64,000 nucleotides of DNA. Source: Pigmentiphaga sp. H8 (GTDB taxonomy: Bacteria; Pseudomonadota; Gammaproteobacteria; Burkholderiales; Burkholderiaceae_B). Location: positions 2,852,001-2,916,000 of the forward strand of contig NZ_CP033966.1 in assembly GCF_003854895.1 (NCBI RefSeq). Direction: 5' to 3'. This document shows, in pieces, positions 15,375 through 23,360 of this stretch. A program made the translations under genes and the position numbers. The notes under the pieces are model-generated. The model saw only the letters and a list, made by a program, of their open reading frames with translations, was not told the origin of the DNA and ran no database searches. Within the stretch, counting starts at the first letter, position 1; each line of letters opens with the position of its first letter.

Positions 15375-15803
15375 ATGTCGACCACGCATCCCACCGCCGT
15401 CACCGACGTACCCATTCCCTTCCTGGCCTGGCTGGGCGCCCAGCTGATCAAGGCGGAGGGCGGCCAGTCCGAGGTCCGGCTGGACGTCCTGCCGCAGCAC
15501 TGCAACAGCTGGCACGTCTGCCACGGCGGCGTGCTGATGACCATGCTGGACGCGGCCATGGCCACGGCGGCGCGGTCGCTGCACCCTGAATTGCGCGGCA
15601 GCGCCACGGTGGACATGACCACCAGCTTCGTGCGCCCGGGGGAAGCCGGCCGGCTCGTCGCCTACGGCAAGTGCTATCACCGCTCCAGCACCATGGCCTT
15701 CTGCGAGGCCGAGGTGCGGGACGAAGGCGGCGGGCTGGTGGCCCGTTCCAGTGGGACCTTCAAGTACATCAAGAAACGCGGCGACCAGGGCGTCGATGGC
15801 TGA
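15375..15803 (+). CDS. PaaI-like hotdog-fold thioesterase
   Basis: 142 residues with the hotdog-fold core: HVCHGGVLMTMLDAAMATAA on the long helix (the HGG motif) and TVDMTTSFVRP on the following strand. Such enzymes hydrolyse acyl-CoA thioesters in the cytoplasm. Its end overlaps the start of the downstream alpha/beta hydrolase by eight bases, so the two are translationally linked. Confidence 0.9.
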   Translation: MSTTHPTAVTDVPIPFLAWLGAQLIKAEGGQSEVRLDVLPQHCNSWHVCHGGVLMTMLDAAMATAARSLHPELRGSATVDMTTSFVRPGEAGRLVAYGKCYHRSSTMAFCEAEVRDEGGGLVARSSGTFKYIKKRGDQGVDG

Positions 15804-16767
15804 ACTGCGTCACCCCCGGCCCCTGGATCCGCAGGTGGCCGACCTCGTGTCGCGGGTGCATCGGGCCAATCGTCCGCCTTACTGGCACTACACGCCGCAG
15901 CAGGCGCGCGCCATCCACGAAAAAGCCAGCAAGGTGCTGGAGATCGCCGCGGCCGAGGTGGCCGAGCTGCGCGACCTGCCCATACCGGTAGGTGGCGGAG
16001 CCACCATAGGCGCGCGCCTGTATACGGGCATGCAGGCCCCGGATCCGGCGCCGCTGGTGATCTTCGCCCACGGCGGCGGTTTCACCGTAGGCAGCGTGCG
16101 GGACTACGACGCGGTCTGCCGCATGCTGGCCAACGGCGCCCGCTGCAAGGTGCTGTCGCTGGACTACCGGCTGGCGCCCGAACACCGCTTTCCCACCGCC
16201 GCCGACGACGTCTACGCCGCATGGCGGTGGGCGTTCGAGCGGCATGCGATGCTGGGCATCGATCCGGCCCGGGTGGCGGGGATGGGAGACAGCGCGGGCG
16301 GCACGCTCACGGCCCAGGCCGCGCTGCGCGCGCGGGACGATGGGCTGCCGCTGGCGGCGCAGGTGCTGCTGTACCCGGGTACCAGCGCCTGGCAGGACAC
16401 GGCCTCGCACCGGGCGTATGCCACCGGCTATCTGCTGGACGAGCGGACCATACAGTGGTTCTTCAACCTGTACCTGCGGGACGACGCCGACCGCCTGGAC
16501 TGGCGCTTCGCGGTGCTGGACGCGCCGGAGTTCGCCGGACTGGCGCCCGCCTTCCTGCAATTGGCGGAGTGCGACCCGCTGGTGGATGAGGGGCTGGAGT
16601 ACGGGCACAAGCTGGAGGCGGCCCGCGTGCCGGTGCGGATCCAGGTCTACCAGGGCGCCATCCACAGCTTCTACAACATGGGCGGGGCCTTGCGCGTGGC
16701 GCGGCAGGCGCACCGCGACTCGGTGGACTATCTGCGCGCGGTGTTCGAGACCTCGAACGCGGCCTGA
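15796..16767 (+). CDS. Alpha/beta hydrolase, hormone-sensitive lipase (HSL) family esterase
   Basis: 323 residues. The oxyanion-hole motif FAHGGGFTVGS and nucleophile elbow GDSAGG mark the HSL (bacterial family IV) esterases; the acid and base of the triad are likely the D in ECDPLVDEG and the H in GAIHSFYN. Substrates are usually short-chain esters. The ATG at 15796 lies inside the thioesterase gene's last codons. The 3' end overlaps the convergent NRDE gene by 40 bases. Confidence 0.92.
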   Translation: MAELRHPRPLDPQVADLVSRVHRANRPPYWHYTPQQARAIHEKASKVLEIAAAEVAELRDLPIPVGGGATIGARLYTGMQAPDPAPLVIFAHGGGFTVGSVRDYDAVCRMLANGARCKVLSLDYRLAPEHRFPTAADDVYAAWRWAFERHAMLGIDPARVAGMGDSAGGTLTAQAALRARDDGLPLAAQVLLYPGTSAWQDTASHRAYATGYLLDERTIQWFFNLYLRDDADRLDWRFAVLDAPEFAGLAPAFLQLAECDPLVDEGLEYGHKLEAARVPVRIQVYQGAIHSFYNMGGALRVARQAHRDSVDYLRAVFETSNAA

Positions 16768-17543
16768 CGCAGCGAGCTGGGAATCAGCAGCCGCGCCTGC
16801 TCGGCATTGTCGAAGCCGCGTTCGGCCGCCTCGATGTGGCCGTCGCGCGTGGCCTGAATCACCGTCTGAGCCCGCGTGCCGTAGTCGGGCGTGATGATGA
16901 AGGCCGCCGACAGCGCGCGCTCGCGCTCCAGGCTGATGCCGGTGCTGGGCAGTTGCGCGTCTTCGGCGATCGTCGTGTCGCTCAGCATCTGGAGATAGGC
17001 CGGCGTGCGGGCTTCGGTGGCCTTGAGCGTGGCCAGCGCGGCGGTCGTGCGTACGACCTTGGGCCAGGGCGTGTCCAGCATCGCGTTCGACAGCCCGTAC
17101 ACGCCCGCCGCCAGCGCCTCGGGCAAGGTGGAGGAATGGCCGCGGCGGTGGGACAGATACCACAGCGACGGTGTCCGCCCGAACAGTTCCCCCACGATCA
17201 GGTTGAATCCGTTGAACGGCTCGGCGCGCCGGGCCAGGTCGCGCAGGTAGCTCGCCGGCGTCGAGGCGCCGGCCAGGAAGGCGGACACCAGCCCGCCGCG
17301 CGACGGCGCGGCCGGATCGTTTCGGCCCCCCTCGCGATAATTCGTGATCGCGGCGAAGCGTCCCTGCCGCGTGATCCCCATCCAGGTACCGCCCGCGGCC
17401 AGGTCGCGTCCGGCCCAGATGTCGGGATGATCCTGCCACCAGTCGGCGGGCGCCGTGGGCCGGGCGTAGAACTCGTCGCGGTTGGCCACCATGAGCAAGG
17501 AAGTCGGGCCGCGCGGATCCCAGGCGAAGGCCATCAGGCACAT
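16728..17543 (-). CDS. NRDE (TANGO2) family protein
   Basis: 271 residues starting MCLMAFAWD with the family's N-R-D-E motif at residues 21-24. NRDE proteins begin with a conserved Met-Cys and resemble N-terminal nucleophile hydrolases; Cys2 is the presumed key residue. Eukaryotic TANGO2 homologues affect haem and lipid handling, but no activity is established for the bacterial ones. The gene starts four bases after the DUF4936 gene ends, so the two are in one operon. Confidence 0.9.
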   Translation of the reverse strand: MCLMAFAWDPRGPTSLLMVANRDEFYARPTAPADWWQDHPDIWAGRDLAAGGTWMGITRQGRFAAITNYREGGRNDPAAPSRGGLVSAFLAGASTPASYLRDLARRAEPFNGFNLIVGELFGRTPSLWYLSHRRGHSSTLPEALAAGVYGLSNAMLDTPWPKVVRTTAALATLKATEARTPAYLQMLSDTTIAEDAQLPSTGISLERERALSAAFIITPDYGTRAQTVIQATRDGHIEAAERGFDNAEQARLLIPSSLRQAAFEVSNTARR

Positions 17544-17547
17544 GGCG

Positions 17548-17856
17548 TCAGCCTTCCCATCCCGCCGGGTCGGCGGGCAGGTCGACGAAGACCTCGCTGC
17601 GGCGGGGGGCGAGCAGCAAGGGCGCCAGTCCGCCGGCCTGCACCGCCTCGGCCAGCGCGGCCTCGAGCGCGGGCATGTCGGCCACGTCCTCGTAGACCTC
17701 CATCCAGGTGACCACGCCGTTGTCGGCGGCGGGGCGGGCCTGGAGCGCCACACGGGTGCTCCAGGCCCGGCCGGCCTCGAGCACCCGGCGGGCGGGCGCC
17801 AGCGCCTCGGCGCGCCGCGCATGCGGCAGTTTGTAGTAGACGTAGAGATTGTGCAT
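17548..17856 (-). CDS. DUF4936 family protein
   Basis: 102 residues from MHNLYVYYKLPHARRAEAL. Small DUF4936 proteins with this opening are found beside ygfZ in Burkholderiales; the function is unknown, and the alternating strand-helix pattern suggests a ferredoxin-like fold. Much longer frames on this strand are rejected because the ATG at 17856 begins the conserved part. It lies 20 bases downstream of ygfZ. Confidence 0.85.
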   Translation of the reverse strand: MHNLYVYYKLPHARRAEALAPARRVLEAGRAWSTRVALQARPAADNGVVTWMEVYEDVADMPALEAALAEAVQAGGLAPLLLAPRRSEVFVDLPADPAGWEG

Positions 17857-17876
17857 GGCGGATCCCGGCGCTGGGC

Positions 17877-18905
17877 TCATGCCGAGCGGGTATCGTCGGA
17901 CAGGGCGTAGGGCAGCGCCTGCGGCTGGATGATCGGACCGGCGGGCGAGCCGGCGTGCAGGGGGGCATCGCCTTGCGCGGCGGCCAGCGAGCTTTCGTAC
18001 AGGATCGCGGCCCGGTCGCCGTCCTGCGCCGCATTGACGATGCGGCCGCAAGGCTGGTCGTCGCCTTCCTGGAAGACGTCGGTGCCGGCCAGCGCCTGGG
18101 GATCCGCCTGTTCGCCGGCGACATGGCCCGCGAACATGCGGCGCTTGAGCTTGCCCAGGTAATGGCTGCGCGCGACCACTTCCTGGCCAGGGTAGCAGCC
18201 CTTGGTGAAGCTGACCCCGCCTATCAATTCCAGGTTGACCATCTGCGGCACGAACAGGTCCTGCGTCGGCGCCGTGATCCAGGGCAGGCCCGCGGCGATG
18301 TCGGCGGCGCGCCAGGCCTGGACCAGGCCAGCCTGCGCGGGTGACGCCAGCGCCGTTCCCAGGCGCTGCAATGCGTCGTCGGTTCCTATCCACCACCAGC
18401 GCGGCGACGATTCGGCGGCGGAGGGCGCCGCGATCCAGGTCGCGTCGGTCAAGTCGGCACGCGACCAGGGCGCGGCGGGCAGCAGCCCGCCCGCGGCCGT
18501 TTGCAGGGCCGCCGCATCGAGGCCGCGCCAGACGCCGGCCACGCGCAGCGGCGCGGCGGCAAGCCTGACCTTGGCGCGCAGCACGAACATGGACAGGCGC
18601 TTTTGCAGCGCCTGGGCGATGCTGGCATCGACCAGGGCCAGCACGCGCGGGACCGGATCGGCGGGGTCGGGCTGGGCGCGCCAGACGATGGCGCTGGCAA
18701 GCAGCCGGCCCTTGGCCGTGCAATAGCCGGCCAGCCGAGCGTCGGCCTCGCCGAGTTTCTTGACGTCTTGGGTCAGTTGCCCCTGGAGGAATTCGATCGT
18801 GTCGGCACCCCGGGCCTCGAGCACGGTCAAATGGTCCAGCGGCGCGATGTGCGCGATGGCGGCATCGGGCCGCGCGCTCGCGGATAAAATCTCTTGGACG
18901 GACAT
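17877..18905 (-). CDS. ygfZ: Folate-binding iron-sulfur cluster protein YgfZ
   Basis: 342 residues related to the T-protein of glycine cleavage, with the diagnostic KGCYPGQE at 235-242 (Cys237 essential in homologues). YgfZ uses tetrahydrofolate to support maturation or repair of certain Fe-S enzymes. The start at 18905 (MSVQEIL) is preferred to an ATG at 18950 because a perfect TATAAT on this strand at 18936-18941 would place the transcript start inside the longer version. Confidence 0.93.
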   Translation of the reverse strand: MSVQEILSASARPDAAIAHIAPLDHLTVLEARGADTIEFLQGQLTQDVKKLGEADARLAGYCTAKGRLLASAIVWRAQPDPADPVPRVLALVDASIAQALQKRLSMFVLRAKVRLAAAPLRVAGVWRGLDAAALQTAAGGLLPAAPWSRADLTDATWIAAPSAAESSPRWWWIGTDDALQRLGTALASPAQAGLVQAWRAADIAAGLPWITAPTQDLFVPQMVNLELIGGVSFTKGCYPGQEVVARSHYLGKLKRRMFAGHVAGEQADPQALAGTDVFQEGDDQPCGRIVNAAQDGDRAAILYESSLAAAQGDAPLHAGSPAGPIIQPQALPYALSDDTRSA

Positions 18906-18935
18906 CTTGAAACGGTCGATGAGGTCGATCGAAGT

Positions 18936-18941
18936 ATTATA
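18936..18941 (-). promoter_or_regulatory. Predicted -10 element of ygfZ in the ygfZ-mltG divergent gap
   Basis: TATAAT on the minus strand, about 31 bases before the ygfZ start at 18905. No convincing -35 is seen 17 bases upstream. Read on the plus strand, the overlapping TATTAT (18935-18940) lies 9-14 bases before the mltG ATG, which would make mltG nearly leaderless. Confidence 0.45.
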
Positions 18942-18948
18942 GGCGCCC

Positions 18949-20013
18949 ATGCCCAAACGACATTTTTCCCTGAAACGCGCGCTGCTCGTGTCGCTCGCCG
19001 CGCTGTTGCTGGCATCGCTGGCCATCGTCGGCGCCGGCGTCGCGTGGCTGCGCATGCCGCTTTCCCTGCCCGCCGACAAGGTGGACTTCGTCATCGATGA
19101 AGGCACGACCATGCGGGGCATCGCCCGGCAGGTGCGCGACGCCGGCATCGCCGTGCCGCCCGAGGTCCTGATCGCCTATGCCCGCCTGACCGGCACCGAG
19201 CGCCGCATCAAGGCCGGCGGCTACGAGGTGGCCCGTGGCGATTCGCTGTGGACGCTGCTGAACCGGCTCGCGCGCGGCGACGTCACGCAGCGGGAAATCC
19301 GCTTCATCGAGGGTTGGAACTTCCGCCAGATACGCGCGGCCCTGCGCCGCCATCCGGACGTGCGCCAGACCCTGGACGGCCTCGACGACGCCACCGTCAC
19401 GGCCAGGATCGGCGCCTCGACCAGCCACCCCGAAGGCCTGTTCTTCCCCGACACCTACCTGTTCGCCGTGGGTTCCAGCGACCTCGACATCCTGCGCCGC
19501 GCCTACCGCGCGCAGCAGCGCGAACTGGCCGACATCTGGGCGCAGCGCGATCCGGACCTGCCGCTGGGCTCGCCCTACGAAGTCCTGATCCTGGCCTCCA
19601 TCGTCGAGAAGGAAACCGGCATGGAAGCCGACCGCCGGCGCATCGCTGGCGTGTTCGTGAACCGGCTCAGGGTCGGCATGCCGCTGCAGACCGATCCGAC
19701 GGTCATCTACGGCCTGGGCGAGGTCTTCGACGGCAACCTGCGCCGCCGCGACCTGCGTGCCGACACACCGTGGAACACCTACACGCGCCGGGGGCTGCCG
19801 CCCACGCCCATCTCGAACCCGGGCCGGGCCTCGCTGCTGGCCGCGGTCCAGCCCGAGAAGCACAAGTACCTGTATTTCGTCTCGCGCGGAGACGGCACCA
19901 GCGCCTTCTCCGAGACCCTGGACAGCCACAACCGCTACGTCGCGCGCTACCAGCTCAGGGGGCAGGGGTTGCAGCCGCCGCCGTCCCTCCAGACCGAGGC
20001 GACGCAGCCATGA
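18949..20013 (+). CDS. mltG: Endolytic murein transglycosylase MltG (YceG)
   Basis: 354 residues: a membrane anchor at about 11-33, a LysM-like region (GTTMRGIARQVRDAGI) and the YceG catalytic domain with ASIVEKETG, whose first Glu (E220) is the equivalent of the catalytic residue in E. coli. MltG cleaves nascent peptidoglycan strands in the periplasm. The order mltG-tmk-holB-tatD matches many proteobacteria. The stop overlaps the tmk start by four bases. Confidence 0.96.
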   Translation: MPKRHFSLKRALLVSLAALLLASLAIVGAGVAWLRMPLSLPADKVDFVIDEGTTMRGIARQVRDAGIAVPPEVLIAYARLTGTERRIKAGGYEVARGDSLWTLLNRLARGDVTQREIRFIEGWNFRQIRAALRRHPDVRQTLDGLDDATVTARIGASTSHPEGLFFPDTYLFAVGSSDLDILRRAYRAQQRELADIWAQRDPDLPLGSPYEVLILASIVEKETGMEADRRRIAGVFVNRLRVGMPLQTDPTVIYGLGEVFDGNLRRRDLRADTPWNTYTRRGLPPTPISNPGRASLLAAVQPEKHKYLYFVSRGDGTSAFSETLDSHNRYVARYQLRGQGLQPPPSLQTEATQP

Positions 20014-20663
20014 GCGCCGGCATGAACGCCGCCGCCCGCCGTGGCCGCTTCATCACGCTCGAGGGCGTGGACGGCGCGGGCAAGAGCACGCATCTGGAGT
20101 GGCTCGTGGCCCAGCTGCGCGAAGCGGGCCTGGACGTGGTGCAGACCCGCGAGCCCGGCGGCACGCCGCTGGCCGAGAAGCTGCGCGAACTGCTGCTGAA
20201 CGAGCCCATGCGGCTCGATACCGAGACCCTGTTGATGTTCGCGGGGCGCTGCGAGCACGTGCGCACCGTGATCGAGCCGGCGCTGGCGCGGGGCCAATGG
20301 GTGGTCTGTGATCGCTTCACCGACGCCACCTATGCCTACCAGGGCGGCGGCCGGGGGCTCTCGGCCGAGCGCATCGCGGTGCTCGAACAATGGGTGCACG
20401 GCGACCTGCAGCCCGACGTGACCTGGCTGTTCGACGTCCCGCTCGAGGTATCGCGCGAGCGGCTGGGCCGGGGCCGCACCCTGGACCGCTTCGAACGCGA
20501 GGACGATGCCTTCTTCGAGCGCACGCGGGCGGCCTACCATGCCCGGGCCGAAGCGGATCCGGCGCGCTTTCGCATCATCGATTCGACCCGCCCGATCGAG
20601 GCGGTGCGGGCCGAGCTGGCCGCTCAGATGCGGGCCTGCATCGCCCAGGCGAGCGGCGCATGA
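20010..20663 (+). CDS. tmk: Thymidylate kinase
   Basis: 217 residues with the P-loop EGVDGAGKST at 18-27, a DRF motif (VVCDRFTDATYAYQGGGRG) and the LID segment with RTLDRFE. It phosphorylates dTMP to dTDP with ATP. The ATG overlaps the mltG stop (ATGA) and the stop overlaps holB in the same way, so this is a tightly coupled operon. Confidence 0.97.
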   Translation: MSAGMNAAARRGRFITLEGVDGAGKSTHLEWLVAQLREAGLDVVQTREPGGTPLAEKLRELLLNEPMRLDTETLLMFAGRCEHVRTVIEPALARGQWVVCDRFTDATYAYQGGGRGLSAERIAVLEQWVHGDLQPDVTWLFDVPLEVSRERLGRGRTLDRFEREDDAFFERTRAAYHARAEADPARFRIIDSTRPIEAVRAELAAQMRACIAQASGA

Positions 20664-21751
20664 GCGCGCCCCGGTTCTATCCCTGGCATGAAGAAGCGGC
20701 CCGCGCCTGGCTGGGCCAGGAGCAGCGGCGGCGCTTCGCCCATGCCTGGCTGATCCACGGGCTGGCGGGCATAGGCAAGGTCGAGTTCGCGCGCGCCGCG
20801 GCCGCCAGCCTGCTGTGCGAGTCACCGCAGGACGGCATGGCCTGCGGGCATTGCCCCGCCTGCACCTGGTATGCCTCGGGCAACCATCCCGATTTTCGCC
20901 GCGTCCGCCCCGAAGCGATGGCGCTGGCCGAGGGCCAGGCCGAGGAAGGCGATGCCGAGGAAGAAGCCACCGACGCCGACGGCAAGAAGGCCGGCAAGCG
21001 CGCTCCCTCGCGCGAGATCCGCATCGAGCAGATACGCGCCCTGGAATCCTGGGCCAACACCGGCACGCATCGTGGCGGACTGCGGGTGGTGGTGCTGTAT
21101 CCGGCCGAAGCGCTCAACACGATTTCGGCCAACGGCCTCCTGAAGATCCTGGAGGAGCCGCCGCCCCAGACCGTTTTCCTGCTGGTGTCCGACGCGCCCG
21201 ACCGGCTGCTGCCGACCCTGGTGTCGCGCTGCCGCCGGCTGCCCCTGGGCACGCCGGCGCCCGGGCCGGCGCTGGCCTGGCTGGAAGAGCAGGGCGTCCA
21301 GGATGCGGCCGCGCAACTGGCCGCCGCGGGAGGAGCGCCGGTCGCGGCCTGGCGCCGCGCCGAAGCCGGCGTGCCGCCCCGGGCGCCGTGGCTGGACACC
21401 TTCGCGGCCGCGCTCGCGCAGGGCAAGCCGCCAGACCTGGGGCAGATCGTCGATGCGCTGGACAAGATCCCGGCCGTGGAATGGATAGACGCGCTGCAGC
21501 GCCTGGCCACCGACGTGGCACTGGCTCAGGCCGGCATCGGCGCGCGCTATTTCCCCGAACTGGCTCCCCATAGCGCGAAGATAGGGGAGCGCGCCGAGCG
21601 CGGCCGCGTGGCCGAACTGTCGCGCTGGCTGACCCGCCAGCGCAGGATCGCCGACCATCCGCTCAATGCCCGGCTGTTCGCCCAGGACGTACTGGCCCAG
21701 GCCAGCGCGGCCTGCCTGGGCCGCCGTCCCGCGCGGGTGGCCCAGGCCTAG
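20660..21751 (+). CDS. holB: DNA polymerase III subunit delta prime
   Basis: 363 residues. The degenerate P-loop GLAGIGK near 34-40, four zinc-binding cysteines (C53, C62, C65, C68) and the segment NTISANGLLKILEEPP identify the clamp-loader delta prime subunit, which does not hydrolyse ATP itself. An acidic, lysine-rich insertion (about residues 90-115) is species-variable. It follows tmk with a four-base overlap. Confidence 0.95.
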   Translation: MSAPRFYPWHEEAARAWLGQEQRRRFAHAWLIHGLAGIGKVEFARAAAASLLCESPQDGMACGHCPACTWYASGNHPDFRRVRPEAMALAEGQAEEGDAEEEATDADGKKAGKRAPSREIRIEQIRALESWANTGTHRGGLRVVVLYPAEALNTISANGLLKILEEPPPQTVFLLVSDAPDRLLPTLVSRCRRLPLGTPAPGPALAWLEEQGVQDAAAQLAAAGGAPVAAWRRAEAGVPPRAPWLDTFAAALAQGKPPDLGQIVDALDKIPAVEWIDALQRLATDVALAQAGIGARYFPELAPHSAKIGERAERGRVAELSRWLTRQRRIADHPLNARLFAQDVLAQASAACLGRRPARVAQA

Positions 21752-21807
21752 GGGCCGGGGCCACCCGCTGTACTATGGATTCCGCAGCCATACCGTCTTC
21801 CTTGCCC

Positions 21808-22578
21808 ATGTTCGTCGATTCGCACTGCCATCTGGATTTCCCCGAACTGGCCGCGCAACTGCCCGAGATCCTCGAGCGCATGCGCGGCAACCACGTCGCC
21901 CAGGCCTTGTGCGTCAGCGTGAACCTGCCCGACTGGCCCCGCTTGATGGAGCTGGTACGGGCCCATGACAATCTGTGGGCCTCGGTGGGGGTGCACCCCG
22001 ACTACGAGGACACGCCCGATCCCACGGTCGAGCAGTTGGTCGAGCTGGCGGCCACCCCCAAGGTCGTCGCCATAGGTGAAACCGGACTGGACTACTACCG
22101 CCTGACCGGCGACCTGACGTGGCAGCGGGACCGTTTCCGCAACCATATCCGCGCCGCCCGGCAAACCGGCAAGCCCCTGATCATCCATACCCGTTCGGCG
22201 GCGGAAGACACGCTGCGCATCATGGAGGAAGAGGGGGCCGCCGAGGTCGGCGGCGTGATGCACTGCTTCACCGAATCCCAGGCGGTGGCCGACGCGGCCA
22301 TCGCGATGAACTTCCGCATCTCCTTTTCGGGCATCGTCACCTTCAAGAACGCCCGGGAGTTGCAGGAAGTGGCCCGCAGCATCCCGCTGGACCGGATCCT
22401 GATCGAGACCGATTCGCCCTACCTGGCGCCCGTGCCGCATCGGGGCAAGCTGAACGACCCCTCCAAGGTGGTTCACGTGGCCGAGAAGATCGCTGAGTTG
22501 CGCGGCCTGCCGGTCCACGCCGTGGCGGATGCGTCAACCAATAATTTTTTCAATTTATTCAAAGATATACAGCGCTAA
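21808..22578 (+). CDS. tatD: TatD family metal-dependent hydrolase (YcfH-like DNase)
   Basis: 256 residues from MFVDSHCHLDF. The HxH motif, IGETGLDYY, PLIIHTRSA and ETDSPYLAP are the metal-binding and catalytic blocks of TatD-type hydrolases, related to E. coli YcfH. Family alignment favours this start; an in-frame ATG at 21775 would add eleven residues, and neither has a strong ribosome binding site. The sequence becomes markedly AT-rich in the last 40 bases and beyond. Confidence 0.93.
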   Translation: MFVDSHCHLDFPELAAQLPEILERMRGNHVAQALCVSVNLPDWPRLMELVRAHDNLWASVGVHPDYEDTPDPTVEQLVELAATPKVVAIGETGLDYYRLTGDLTWQRDRFRNHIRAARQTGKPLIIHTRSAAEDTLRIMEEEGAAEVGGVMHCFTESQAVADAAIAMNFRISFSGIVTFKNARELQEVARSIPLDRILIETDSPYLAPVPHRGKLNDPSKVVHVAEKIAELRGLPVHAVADASTNNFFNLFKDIQR

Positions 22579-22603
22579 ATTAAAGCTAGAAATAACTTTA
22601 ATT
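22578..22603 (+). terminator. AT-rich hairpin after tatD, possible weak terminator
   Basis: AATTAAAG (22578-22585) and CTTTAATT (22596-22603) form a perfect 8-bp stem with a ten-base loop directly at the tatD stop. A second A/T palindrome (ttttttcgaagaaaaaa) follows at 22611-22627. The stem is AT-only except one pair, so termination would be weak. Confidence 0.35.
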
Positions 22604-22673
22604 AGACGGCTTTTTTCGAAGAAAAAATATTTTTTAATCAATAAGTTGAACGGGAAATATAAGGAAACACATT

Positions 22674-23360
22674 ATGTTTGGCTCGTGGGCTCGCCGGGGA
22701 TGGGGTTTCCTGCTGCTGTGGTGCTGGCTGACCGCGTTCTCGGCGGCGCAGGCAAGCGCCGAAGAAGACTTCTGGGTTGCCGTCCGCAACGATCGCGCTT
22801 CCACGGTCAAATCGCTGCTGGGGCGGGGCATGGATCCCAACATGCCCAACGCCGCCAGCAATACGCCGCTGCTGGAAGCCATCAAGGAAGAGGCCTGGGG
22901 GGTCTATGACGTGCTGCTGGCCGACAAGCGCATCGACGTCAATCGCCAGAACCGGCTGCGCGAATCCCCCTTGATGTACCTGGCGATCCGGGGCGAGGCG
23001 ACGCGGATGGAAAAGCTGATCGCGCGCGGCGCCGAGGTCAACCAGGAAGGCTGGACGGCGCTGCACTATGCCGCGTCCAAGGGCAACGACGATGCGGTGC
23101 GCGTGCTGCTGGAAAACTACGCCTACATCGACGCCGAATCGCCCGGGAAGATGACGCCCCTGATGATGGCCATGCGCTACGACCACACCTCGACGGTGAA
23201 GCTGCTGCTGGACGAGGGAGCGGACGGCTACGTCCGCAATGCCGAGGGCAAGAATGCCGCGGACGTGGGCCGGGACGCGGGCAACACGATACTGGCCAAC
23301 AATCTGGTCGAGCGCCTGAACCAGGACCGCCAGCGCCGGCAACAGCAGCAGCGCCGCTAG
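22674..23360 (+). CDS. Secreted ankyrin-repeat protein
   Basis: 228 residues with an N-terminal signal peptide (charged MFGSWARRGW, hydrophobic core, cleavage near AQASA) and about four or five ankyrin repeats, e.g. GWTALHYAASKGNDDAVRVLLE and MTPLMMAMRYDHTSTVKLLLDEGAD. The C-terminus ends in a Gln/Arg-rich tail. Periplasmic ankyrin proteins often bind partner enzymes, for example catalase-related AnkB proteins, but no partner is evident here. The gene sits behind a strikingly AT-rich leader (about 22540-22673) with AAGGAAA as ribosome binding site, and is convergent with fbpC. Confidence 0.88.
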   Translation: MFGSWARRGWGFLLLWCWLTAFSAAQASAEEDFWVAVRNDRASTVKSLLGRGMDPNMPNAASNTPLLEAIKEEAWGVYDVLLADKRIDVNRQNRLRESPLMYLAIRGEATRMEKLIARGAEVNQEGWTALHYAASKGNDDAVRVLLENYAYIDAESPGKMTPLMMAMRYDHTSTVKLLLDEGADGYVRNAEGKNAADVGRDAGNTILANNLVERLNQDRQRRQQQQRR

